Shown here: piece by piece, positions 37,783 through 47,844 of the stretch
Layout of the letters: each line of letters opens with the position of its first letter
Position numbering within the stretch: the first letter of the stretch is position 1
DNA from: Nephrocerus scutellatus
Taxonomy: Eukaryota; Arthropoda; Insecta; Diptera; Pipunculidae
DNA length: 64,000 nucleotides
Assembly (NCBI GenBank): GCA_947095585.1
Contig: OX352765.1
Coordinates: 29,108,254-29,172,253, forward strand
Direction of reading: 5' to 3'
Translations under genes and position numbers: made by a program
The notes under the pieces: model-generated
Databases searched by the model: none
Told to the model about the DNA's origin: nothing
The model's input: only the letters and a program-made list of their open reading frames with translations

Positions 37783-38085
37783 TTTTTAATTCTCTATATT
37801 ACCTTTGCGTGCCCGTGGCTGGCTGGCTGGCTGGTCAGATTTTCTAACCCACTTCTCAAAGCCCAATTTTATTGAAATTTTGCACAAATGTATATTTCCG
37901 GTGACAATACTTTCATAGAGATCGGGCTGCGGGATCGGGGGGCTCACATACAAATTTTACCATTTAGCGGCATCAGATCATATCATAATATAATTACTGT
38001 GTTCTGTGTGCGCTGATGAGCTGATGCGCTGTAAACAACGCTGCTTGCTTTACGATTGTGGTTGTTTTGTTGTTGTGTAGCAGCA
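37783..38085 (-). repeat. Dispersed repeat R1, one internal unit, inverted
   Basis: Reverse complement of the R1 order: AATTCTCTATATTA first, then GTGCCCGTGGCTGGCTGGCT, the unit with GATCGGGCTGCGGGATCGGG, then GCGGCATCAGATC and GCGCTGTAAACAACGCTGC. It lies about 300 bp from the minisatellite at 38.4 kb and shares its unit and orientation. Confidence 0.75.
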
Positions 38086-38399
38086 GAGAGTATATAGATA
38101 TCAACCGGAAGTAGAACAAATATTTTTATACAAAATTGAATGGTCCCGCAATTGAAATGGGTTGTACACTCAGTTGCGTGAGTGCATTCTTAATTTGGGT
38201 TTTGTACAATATTACGAGTATATGAAATACTGGTTACGCACTCACACTGCTTTACGGCTATACTTAACTCAAAAGAAAAAATTTTAGTGGTACTTCGTAT
38301 GTCGTTGTGTGTACGTCGCACCAACCGTGCGCTGTGGCTACTATGTTTTCATCACCAAATGGGTAATTTCACCACAAAATTAAATCGCCGATCAGAGAA

Positions 38400-39250
38400 T
38401 TTACAAGAAAAAGGGGTGCCCAATAACATTTTTAAAAATTAAACCGATTTTCTTTAAATTGTATCCTTATATGTATCTCCCATGGGCAACACTTTTTATA
38501 AAAAAAAATTTAAGCCCCGGGCCCCAGGGTCATGGGGCCCCAACAATTTTTTAAAACACAACTCGATTTTCTTCAAATTTTATATACGTGTGTATCTCCG
38601 ATCGACTACACTTTTTGTAAAAATTTTGGTGACCACGGGCCCCGGGGTCGTGGGGCCCTATACACATTTTTTAAAAAACTTAACCCGACTTTCTTTAAAT
38701 TTTACATGTACCTGCAATGGACAACAATTTTTGTAAAAATTTTGGAGACCCCGGTCCCCGGGCTCGTGTTGCATCACACAAATTTTTTAAAAAATTAACC
38801 CGAATTTTTTTAATTTTATTCACGTATGTATCTATGATAGACAACACTTATTGTAAAAATGTTACATACGCCGGGCCCTGGGATCGTGGGGCCTCACACA
38901 ATTTTAAAAAACAAATTAACCTGATTTTGGTAAAATTTAATACACATGGACAAAACTTTTTGGCCCGGGGCGGGGCCATACATTTTTTTTAAAAAATTAG
39001 CCCGATTTACTTTAAATTTTAAACATATGTGTATCTCCGATAGACCGGACTTTTTGTAAAAAATTTTGAGTTTTTGATTTGAATTTTTTTACCATCAATT
39101 TTTTTTACACATCTGTATCTCCGGTGACAACAGTTTTTGAAAAAAAAAAAATTAGAGGGGGCTCTAATATTAATTTTTTCCAAATTAACCCGGTTCAAAC
39201 TTTGCACACATTATGTTTCTCCTATTAGAGAAGTTACATGAAAAAATGGG
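38400..39250. repeat. Minisatellite, about eight units of 84-120 bp, built from the R1 internal unit
   Basis: The marker TGTATCTCC or a close variant occurs at 38472, 38591, 38707, 38827, 38946 (degenerate), 39030, 39114 and 39214, giving spacings of 119, 116, 120, 119, 84, 84 and 100 bp. Each full unit contains CGATTTTCTTCAAATTTTA, the marker, CAACACTTTTTGTAAAAATT, and a GC-rich core (GGGCCCCGGGGTCGTGGGGC type). The reverse complement of the 15.74-15.96 kb part of R1 aligns with this unit. The alternation of a GC-rich core with AT-rich arms is unlike the surrounding DNA. Open frames of up to 91 codons across the array are by-products of repetition. Confidence 0.9.
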
Positions 39251-39285
39251 TTGTTTTTTGCTTTTTACTTTCACTTCCACCACTT

Positions 39286-39562
39286 CCAGACTGTTGCGGT
39301 CCAAGGCCTAGCTTCCCGCGACCATTTGTGTTGTGCATGAATATTTTTCGACTCAAATGGACGTCGGGACGGGACCTACAATTTAATGCCGGATCCGAAC
39401 GTTGAATTGAGAAGTTTCCCGTGACAAGTTATTACTCTCGGAATTTTTGTCAGACATTAGCGAGAGGTGGTACACCGTAAAAAATAATTCTGGTGTTACT
39501 GGTATTCGAACCACGAACCCCTGCGCAGTAGCCATGTGCTTTTCCACTGCGCCACGGCGGCC
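39286..39562 (-). repeat. tRNA-headed SINE, copy 3 (inverted)
   Basis: On the minus strand: GGCCGCCGTGGCGCAGTGG (A box), GTGGTTCGAATACCAG (B box), TTACGGTGTACCACCTCTCG, GTCACGGGAAACTTCTCAAT, GCATTAAATTGTAGGTCCC and AGGCCTTGGACCGCAACAG. The order matches copies 1 and 4. The flank past the head is an (ACT)n-like run (39563-39590). No clear target duplication. Confidence 0.85.
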
Positions 39563-39569
39563 ACTATTA

Positions 39570-41175
39570 CTATTACTATTATTCTTATAATATTATTAAA
39601 GATAAGATCAAGCATGACAATCGTATATAAAAAGAGAAACCAAAATTTCCATAAATGTATGAAAAACAAAAAAACAAAGTTATTTTTTAATAAATCTTAA
39701 AATATAGCGTTTTTTTTTATACAAATGTCTGCGTATCAAAACATTATCTTGCTCTGGGCAATTAATCTTTGCGATGGAATCGTTAACGCCGCCGTTTTTT
39801 GTTTGCTTCGTAGATTTTGAAATACAAATGGCTAACTTTTGTGCACCACAAAAATACTCAAAATCAACCAAGAAACTTATTAAAATTGCAACACTTGTAC
39901 ATAATGAAATAACTCGGTATAAGTATCAAAATAAAAATGTTATCGAAATGTGATCTTCACGCAAGCTCATTAATGGTGCTAGCTAGAAACTTCTGAAAAA
40001 TTTTTCGGCTTTTAAAAAGTATATGGTTAATAAGAATGTTGACTTTCATTGTCAAGACCATATGCAAAATGGCCAGACAGAAAATCATACATTTTATTTC
40101 AAGGATATTTCTGGCAAAAACTCATTAACTTTTTAGTCCGACCGACTGATTTCACGTAATTTAGCTTGATTATAATTTTTAACAATCTTAAGCGACGTCA
40201 CAGTGCTTGTTGAAGGCCACAGCAATAGACAGACAACAGCTTAGCAGCCACTTAGCCAGATGGGATCACCAAAATGAACACCATGATAATTAATGCTAAT
40301 GTTGTATTGAGCGATTCTCTTCAAGAACGAGCAATTAAAGTTGTTTTTTGTGTTGAGTGTCAAATGTCAAATGACAATATGTCGAAATTAAAAACAGACA
40401 ACCCGACAGTATGGAACAAAACTTCTCTATTTATACTCGTAATTCACGATTTCACGTGGTCTTGTGGTAAATTCGCTGATTGGCCTCAAGTTGGATCAAT
40501 ATGTGGTTCGCTACGGCACAATATTCATCCCACTCTTTGTTGACAAACAATTTGTGTAGGCGTTCGAGAAATGTTCACTGCTGCACAACGTTGTCCAGCA
40601 ACGCTGATCATGATCCGCATGCATACTCGTAAATGTGGACTGTGGCGCTTGACTTACATGAGTAGTAATTAATTGTAAAACCATAAATGTGCATTTAGTG
40701 ATGTTTTTACGGTAAAATTTAAATCTTGAAGTAATAAATACAATCTCTGATATAGGTTATATGATTTCATAAACTTCCAGTAAAGAAAGAAACTATTTTA
40801 AACTCACAACCATTTGATAATGATGAATTAAATGTTAAAAAGTTGAAATATAGCATTTAGAAAATATAAAAACTAAGAATCGTTCAAAATAAATTTTCAT
40901 ATTATGCTATCCTTTTCTTCCAGATCAACATCAATATTTACTTAAAAGATATATTTAACAAAATCACTCGCTCTTAGTGGCTACTTCTATAACAGAGGCT
41001 GATATTCTGTTTTGTTATTAAAAGGCTTTACCATTATTTATACTGGGATAGAATTTATTTTCCATCTTGTCAGCTGTGGTATATGCTTGTTTCTCTCGTT
41101 TATGAAATTTTAATTCTTTGATGTTCGACTTTGAAAAGTCACTACCTTCATGTTTCATATGTGTTTTATTCTTAT
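39570..41175. other. No gene seen
   Basis: No coding sequence supported. The 89-codon frame at 40274-40543 has no recognisable motif. CAAATGTCAAATGACAATATG near 40360 is a short local duplication. Confidence 0.5.
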
Positions 41176-41179
41176 GAGA

Positions 41180-42640
41180 ATGTTAATCAGCATTCTTTAA
41201 CCAGTCTTTATGTGATGTGAAATGCATTTAGGGCTTTTAGCGCAGATTGGCTGTCTGTAATGTACTCGTAGGCTATTTCCTGCCCACTTAGTTCCTTTCC
41301 AGATTAAAGTGAACATATTAGTGATGGGCTAAATTGGTTAATTTGCTTTTCTTCAGATTAACCAGGTTCATTTAACCAGATCTTTTAACGAGGTTATTAA
41401 CCAGTTTGACTGTCGATTAGTTTTATTGAAACTGATGATGTGTCATGAGAAGACACGTTTATTTTAGCTTATGATGAAAAATCGAAGAACAAGGGACAAG
41501 AGCTAATACACAAATATAACGAACAACGAAAAACTGTTGCAATATAACTCTTTACAAATAGATGCTGGTTTTAAAATAAAAACTAGTAAAGGTAGTTTGC
41601 TCTAGCCTTTGACCACTCAAATGCTTCTGGATCTGATGTGATTTGCATGACATTTTCTTGAGATGGACCCGGATTTTCCTCAGTTCGTTGCTGGAGCCCA
41701 GAAGATTTGCAGCATTTGCATTCAAATAATTTATTGGCTCAAAGTCAAATGAGTTACGGTTGCTGTTCTCTCGCTTGACTCGTCTTGTAATTGTCTTGCT
41801 GCTACTATGCTTCTATTTGCAGGCTTTTTGGAAGCGCTGGATAATGCCGCCGTAACTGTAGGATGCCTCCTGTTGAGGTGTCTATTTAGGATAGCTCACT
41901 TTTACACAAGTCACATCTGGCTTTATTACAGTCATTTTCAGTAAAATGTAGCCAAAATTAACTACGCGACAAAGCAATTATTATTGTAAATTGTTAAAAA
42001 GTTAAGTTTAAAATTTAAATTAAAATTCAAAAACTAACAGACGCCTATGATTTTCCTTAACCTATCTATTTTGGTTTAGAGCTGGAAACTTTTTTACGAG
42101 CTGTCAATTTACTATTCAAATGCTGAATAGCTGATTTCGTATTCGACCTTTCTAATAATTAGAACGTATGAGCAAGTCGTTTCTTTTTAACCTGTTTTTG
42201 CGAACCAGTTCGATGAACGAATGAGCAAGTCGTTCCTTTTTAATCTGATCTTTTTTTGCGAACCAGTTCGGTCATTTCGATCTTTTGAGTGATCAGGATA
42301 AAATATTTGGTTAGATATATTTCGCCTATCACTAGAGCACATCTTTCAATTGCATGTATTTCTACCTGGAATATGTTCGGGTACTGCCCCATTGCTTTAG
42401 AGTACTTGGTTCTTAGTCCATGAACTCCTCCACCCGTGCCTTCTGCTTTCTTTGACCCATCCGTATACCACCTTATCGTTCCCGGATGTATCTAGTATTC
42501 AGATCTAATTTCCATCTTGGTGCTCATTTTAACTTCCAGTTCTTCTTGAATTTAAGCTTTTACACCATGTTATCACACGGCATGACGTCTTAATCGTCGA
42601 TTGGTAAAGTACAGGCGCCAAAGTCCAAGAGTGTGTACTC
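41180..42640 (-). pseudogene. Non-LTR retrotransposon RNase H domain split by a hAT insertion
   Basis: Right of the hAT (42335-42640), the minus strand encodes IRWYTDGSKKAEGTGGGVHG (about 42425-42485; first catalytic Asp of RNase H) and NIFQVEIHAIERCA (about 42335-42380; catalytic Glu). Left of it (41180-41318), the protein resumes HFNLERN and, after a frameshift, AYEYITDSQSALKALNAF (about 41227-41280; second catalytic Asp). Removing the hAT and one 8-bp duplication brings the two together in frame. Family A at 50.8-51.2 kb has the same order (FTDGSKM, FQAELHAIEICARLNL) but is clearly a different family. Only the RNase H region survives, with stops. Confidence 0.88.
41319..42334 (-). mobile_element. 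hAT-superfamily DNA transposon, decayed, with 8-bp target-site duplication
   Basis: Ends are TAGTGATGGGCTAAA on the left and, reverse-complemented, CTAGTGATAGGCGAAA on the right (TAGTGATRGGC shared). The flanking 8-mers are GAACATAT (41311-41318) and GAGCACAT (42335-42342), 6 of 8 identical; 8-bp duplications and this terminal sequence type are hallmarks of hAT. Inside, the minus strand around 41845-41935 encodes NKARCDLCKSELS, a stop, then TSTGGILQLRRHYPA. This resembles the BED zinc finger of hAT transposases (the Cys pair and one His survive). Subterminal copies of AACCAG (41357-41409, 42200-42270) and a 53-bp-spaced repeat of GAGCAAGTCGTT (42170, 42223) add support. No catalytic domain was found, so it is non-autonomous. 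Confidence 0.88.
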
Positions 42641-42644
42641 TATG

Positions 42645-43905
42645 TAACTATGTTTTTTTTAATCAAATTGGTTCTATGTAATACCGGTATGGTACACATT
42701 AAAATTTAATAAAAACCACAAAAAAATTAAAAAAAAGTTCAACAATTTGTTACACAAATTACCATACTTTAACTCACTTTGCGCAAAATACACCTCAGCC
42801 ATAAAATTATATAACTTAACAAGTTGGTACTACTTAAAATGAAAACATTTTTCCAACTGCTGCTTAAGAAGTAAATGGTTAAAAAGACTTAACGTACAAA
42901 CTTTAGATTTGTGTTGTGATAAGTTAAAAACATAAAACCCACCTGGGTGCATTTGGTTTATTACTTAGTGAGAGTATGCGATACATATTTATCAACATTA
43001 CACTCTGCTATAATAAAAATAATAACTTAATTAAAGGCACTTTAAGTTAATTCATGTTATGTCTGGCAACGAAGATGAACTGAAGCTGGAAACTTGTTAT
43101 AGTCGTTTGGTTTTCCCGGTTTCCTTGTTACGTTTGATTGAAGACTTATCTTTGGCGAACATTTGTGGCATGTTTGGCTGAACAATTTTCATTTATCGAT
43201 CCTGTTTAATGTTCATTATATTATATTAAACCAACCGATCATCATTCATCGTATCAAGGTTTCGCACATCGCTGACATGGTTCATAAAATTGTCGATTAT
43301 GTTTTTGTCTTGTCCGCGATACATTGCTTGGTTACCCCCACTGTGATCAGATGTTGTGGTTGTTGTTGTTGTTTTTGTTGCATATGTCAGCTAATGATAA
43401 CGGAATGGTTTTAAAAATGATTGAAGTGCTCAAAGAGAAACATGAATAACTTGAAATTAACGCCTACGGTTGTTGAACTAGGGGACTCTGTAAACGGTGG
43501 AATTAAATTCGCATAAATTTGTACAACTAAATAGCTGGCCATTAGTGCCGCTTGCTATAGGTAGAAATATGGATATGAATAGAGTGAAAGGATTGGAGAG
43601 TGTTCTTATTTATCGTTCTTAGTTCTATGCGGTAAGTGGGTTTATATTTTATGAATCATCTATTAAGTAAACTGAAGTATGCTGAAATTTTCGATTTAGA
43701 ATTAATGATTTTTTTATTACCTTTTATCAATAAGCTGAATTTCATCTATATTCAGAGATTTATAGCTACTTACTAGGAACTTAATTAATTTATGCCTTTG
43801 AAACCATCCAAAGTTATACTATAATCAAAATATATAGTTTATTTTGTAATTGCTGATGTTAAAGGGGCTATTGAAAGCTATGAGTTTTATGTTTACTTAT
43901 ATACT
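42645..43905. other. No gene seen
   Basis: AT-rich sequence. A (GTT)n-like run lies at about 43351-43380, and the frame over it (43163-43414) is not a gene. Confidence 0.5.
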
Positions 43906-43911
43906 ACTAGT

Positions 43912-44346
43912 TGTTAACCCCGGCGTTAGCCGGAACCCACCGACCACCACCCCCAAGACACCGTATGGACCCACCAACAACTAAAATAACAGGCGTTGTA
44001 TGGCTGCCCCTCGCACACTACTGACCCTACCAAACTGACCGCCCCTCCACAGAAACCACCGCACACCGTTAAGCTCCAGCCCACCTACCCGCCCCTGACC
44101 CAAAATTATAGCTTATAACGTGTTTGAATCGCGAGTTATGGTCGCGAGTTCATACATAAATCCAATGGAAAACGAATGTTTTTAGTTTTTCCCGAATTTT
44201 CCAGGTATATTTATATAATGTAATCATCTCTGGACTATTATGAAGATTTTTATAAAAAAAAAATGATCCAAATCCCTTCAGCAGTTTAGACATGAAAAGT
44301 TAAGAGACAGACAAAGTTACTTTCAAATTTATAATATTGGTATGGT
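43912..44346 (+). repeat. Dispersed repeat R2, fullest copy
   Basis: Starts CTAGTTGTTAACCCCGGCG, passes through a C-rich tract (about 43935-44100; CCCACC and GACC words) and ends AAAGTTACTTTCAAATTT, then ATAATATTGGTATGG. The head resembles that of R2 at 25.86 and 17.07 kb; the end matches that at 12.85-12.96 kb. About 435 bp, non-coding. The class is unknown to me; sequences with this style of head and tail are abundant in insect genomes. Confidence 0.6.
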
Positions 44347-44349
44347 TAT

Positions 44350-45870
44350 GGATATCCCATTTTTCAAACCCATAGGTATCTTTTCAAACAGTGAAACTTA
44401 AGCAGCACCAGAAAATATTAGCTGTCGATGGTTTCGCCTTCTTCTGTTACTGTAGAAGATACCGATTGCAGAGACAGATTTATTCTTAAATTCCTTTTGC
44501 CTAAAACTGCCATTAACACGTACGTTGACGAAGACTTTGATAACTCAAGTCATACAACAGCCACAGTAAGAAGCGGCGACAAAGTTGAAACGTGCGTTGA
44601 TCAGATTAACAACGAATTCAATCCGCACGCATAAGCAACATATTGTCATTTTTCGTTAGAAAAAACATTTTTACGACTCCATTAAGCTGTCTTAATCATC
44701 AAGATCTTTAGTTGAAGAAGAGGAGAACCTAATGCTGTTGACAATAAAACGCAGAGGATCCATTAAGATCATCTTGAGTGAGTACGGTCGGTTGTTTCTA
44801 CAAAAAAAAAACATTTTGGGTGTTATACGTGCAGTTGTATGTTACCCAAGGCGAAATAATGTAAAAGCTTGATGCTCGCTTTTTGGCTATCTACCTGATT
44901 GACCCGTTTTTAGAATGGATGAAAATGATATGAAAATTCCATTTCAATTCTTGCATATGGTCTCAAAATTATCGATTATGATTACAGGGTTAAAATGCGA
45001 ATTAAGTATCTATCAGTACAAATGAACTTATGCATCTTCTCTTTACTTAACCGATAATTTCAGTGGAAATGCATCGTACTACCAGTTTACGGTAATAAAA
45101 TTTACATCAAACAAGATTTCTACGCATTGTAGCACCGTTGCTTGGACTGCATATATTTGCACATTGAGCACTTCTAAGTGGTAAGTGTTTGCGGCGCCTA
45201 AGTAGCTACTCCGTCTATCCTTTAGTGTTTAGGTTTATTTTGACTGGCATTAGAGGCCATTGCAAAAGCATCAACTATACAGACGACCCTATGATATGCG
45301 ACCGATTACAAAGTGTCTGTGTTTTCTCATTGATTAGCATTATAGAGATGTGTTTGAATACGGAGTGGCAAGTTTAAATATTTGCTGCAACAGATATAAT
45401 TTTAATGATAGAAAAACTTAATAGTCTTCAGTGGATCAGGCGTCGCTTTGATAAGAGATATAATCGATGGTTTAAATTCTCAATAGCTAACCCAATGAAA
45501 AAAAAGTCAACTGTTGATTGCTGGTCAAAGAAAATAATCGACCTGATATTTTAATGTCGTTTAATGTAGAGGTACCAACTGCAAATTTTGGCATTTTTTA
45601 ATGAAGAAAAGCTAAATTATTTTAGCAGAGACACCAAATAAATTAAATGGTAAGAAAATTGTTGCTAAAACTAATTTAAACGATTTAAAAACAAACTTTA
45701 TACATATTATATTTCTTTGGAGAACACCAGCTTTAACCCAGATATGGCTGGTTGACAATAGAGTAGTACTAGGATGATAAATGTCATATCCAAAATCTTC
45801 TTAGTTGATCGAGAGAGAGTTTTATTACCCAATTACCTTCATAGCCCAAAAAACAGTGATGTGCAAGAGT
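44350..45870. other. No gene seen
   Basis: The 68-codon plus frame at 44428-44634 (with FILKFLLPKTAINTYVDEDF) has a balanced amino-acid composition but no family I recognise. No other signal. Confidence 0.45.
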
Positions 45871-45877
45871 GATTTTT

Positions 45878-46862
45878 TTAAACGATTCTAGCCCATGTTG
45901 CTGACAGTGCGACCTAATCAGATATATTGTATCATAGGATGTGATTAGTCTAAGAGACGTACTACCTCCCTAATGAAGGATAGTATGTCCTTAGTGGCAG
46001 AGTTTCTCAGCTACGCCGGCAAACATATTTGTTTATGGAACATACGACTCCTTAACCACAGTAATGCTTGGGAAATCAAAGAGATTGTACTCGGATGATT
46101 GATCATTTTCCGAACAGAATCTACATTCCGTGTCTGACCCCACAATAATATTGATGAGGTGATACAGCAAGCCACATTGACCTATGAGAAAACTCACTAA
46201 CTTTCCAATGCTTCCATTGCATAGGGTTTTTCAATAAGAGCACTTCAACTTTTTTTTTGAATAAAACACAAACTGTTCGATTTTTGAACTAACTTTTTTT
46301 TTTATTAACGAATTTGAACATATACATATGATACATTTAAGTATGAATCTCGATTTCTTTTGCATGACCACCGCGTGCACGTTTTACGAAGTGAGCCTCA
46401 TCGCTGAAGATGATTTTTCGGTGAAAATCTGCATCATTTTCGATTCGCTCTTGAGCCCAATTCACGAATCGGCGTCGCTTCAAATGGTCAAACGGCTTTA
46501 GTTGTTGTGTCAGCTTGATCTTATACGGATGTAGGCCAAGATCTTTACGTAAAATCGATTGTCGAACGGGCTGGCTTGTTAAATGGACCGTAAAATGGCC
46601 GTAATGCTCTTAAAGTAGCGGCAACAGAACAATTAATTTGATAAAAAATGTGCACGATTTGCAATCGCTGTTGACATGTGTAGCGTTCCATGATGAAATG
46701 TATACTAATGAAGTTTCCAAATAATAAAAGAACAATAAAAAATATGGCGTCGTTCGCCGTCCCTATCGGAGAAGAGTTGAAGCGCACCTATTGAAACACC
46801 CTATATATATTAAGGATTTCCTTGTAGGGAAATCGTTTGGATTGCCTCAACCCCAGCCAGTG
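45878..46862 (-). pseudogene. Non-LTR retrotransposon family A, 3' end, split by a mariner
   Basis: The low-coordinate part (45878-46221) aligns with the 3' end of the family A copy at 50.15-50.5 kb: CTACCTCCCTAATGAAGGAT against CTACCTTCCTAATAAAAGAT, and the C-terminal region with AATCTACATTCCGTGTCTG. At 46804-46862 it resumes with LRQSKRF and YKEILN, matching LRQSKQL and YKEILN upstream of the break in the full copy. The mariner at 46224-46801 separates the two. A run of T and A at 45877-45885 marks the poly(A)-like 3' end. Confidence 0.85.
46224..46801 (-). mobile_element. Tc1/mariner-family transposon, 578 bp, nested in family A LINE
   Basis: The left end GGGTTTTTCAATAAGAGCAC and the reverse complement of the right end GGGTGTTTCAATAGGTGCGC are near-identical, with TA on both sides (46222-46223, 46802-46803). 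On the minus strand from 46691 a transposase starts MERYTCQQRLQIVHIFYQ and reaches FNKPARSTIDF, the helix-turn-helix found in many insect Tc1/mariner transposases. After a deletion and frame change it continues ILRKDLGLHPYKIKL, RRFVNWAQERIENDADFH and KIIFSDEAHF, which carries the first catalytic Asp. The rest of the catalytic domain is absent, making this a short, non-autonomous derivative. Confidence 0.93.
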
Positions 46863-47129
46863 TAAGATTGATACTTCGTGCGATTTCTGGTATGGCTGGA
46901 TGTTGCAGGAAAAATTCCCTAACCAAAAGTGACAGCTGTCTTGTCACGAAAGACTATAAAAGATTGTTGTCGACCTTGACGGAGCAGCCAGTATTCTACA
47001 TCACCATCCTGCACAGTCAAACAAGTTTGGCAGGGATGGCAAAACATAGCTAGACTCTATAAATGCTTTCCTATGCTATGCTATAAAATTGATAAAAACG
47101 TACTGTGAATATTTATTTTCCTGGCTAAT

Positions 47130-47840
47130 CAGGTTGTTGATGATGTTTTCATGCATGCACACATTACGGAAGATATGACATTCTGGGAAAACAATAATGC
47201 TGCGGTTCCATTCACCAGGCAACCTTTCATCTGACCAAATTTTAAGGATCACCTCATGTATGCACTCTTCTGAGTCATCTCCTGTAATTTTAAAAAGCTC
47301 GACGTCCTGGTCTTAAAGGCCAGCAGCTTTGCTATTCATTCCTTTAAATATTTTGATACTCACTTTATATTGGACATATATACCGAAATAATAGCGTTTG
47401 TCGTGCAGAAGTGATCTTTCCATCCATTCTCAGCACTCACTATTATTCTGAAGTTTCCTTCAGTGTCTCGGCAGGGTTCTGTTTAGGTTTTGTGGCTCTG
47501 ACATGTCCTTTTTAACACTTTGTAAAACTTCCGAGCTTTATTCCTGGCCTTTTTTTACCTTTGTAATTTCCCTTAGAAAATCTGGTGTTCTTGTCAACTT
47601 CTGTACTCGTATTGGCGTCTATGATGGCTTGTTGGTAGCGTCCTCGGCTCTTGATGTTGGTGGCATAAAATTTCTCGAGAGATTGTGGGAAAGGCGTTCG
47701 ACGAAGATTCTGGCAGTCTCTTGCGATTGCTGCATTTTGATGTATAGTTTCGGCCAATTATTCTCCGTTTCTGTTGCTTTTGGGATATCCACATTTGCAC
47801 TTGGGTTGCAACTAAGAAGAGACTATACTAACTTTTAACC
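47130..47840 (-). pseudogene. RTE-like LINE fragment (endonuclease-RT linker and RT N-terminus)
   Basis: Minus-strand frames give a basic linker (47600-47800), then ARNKARKFYKVLKRT (about 47512-47556), which resembles the RKFYxxVKR signature of RTE-type linkers, then CRDTEGNF near 47460. The N-terminal reverse transcriptase block follows: NSKAAGL, DQDVELFK and CIHEVILKIWSDERLPGEWN (about 47190-47340). Beyond 47160 it decays. It is more distant from the RTE pair at 52-58 kb ([17 protein letters not shown]) than those are from each other, so it is a separate family. The plus-strand 111-codon frame at 47503-47838 is its antisense shadow. Confidence 0.75.
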
Positions 47841-47844
47841 TCTT

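Noticed and set aside
38482..38992. Overlapping 84-91 codon frames as a repetitive protein
   Set aside because: They arise from the minisatellite unit, occur in several frames at once and have no start context or known domain.
38400..39250. CRISPR-like array
   Set aside because: Units are 84-120 bp, the whole unit is repeated with drift, and there are no short identical repeats separated by unique spacers. The context is a eukaryotic transposon-rich region.
47503..47838. 111-codon plus-strand frame
   Set aside because: It is the antisense of the RTE-like linker on the minus strand, where motifs such as ARNKARKFY are found.
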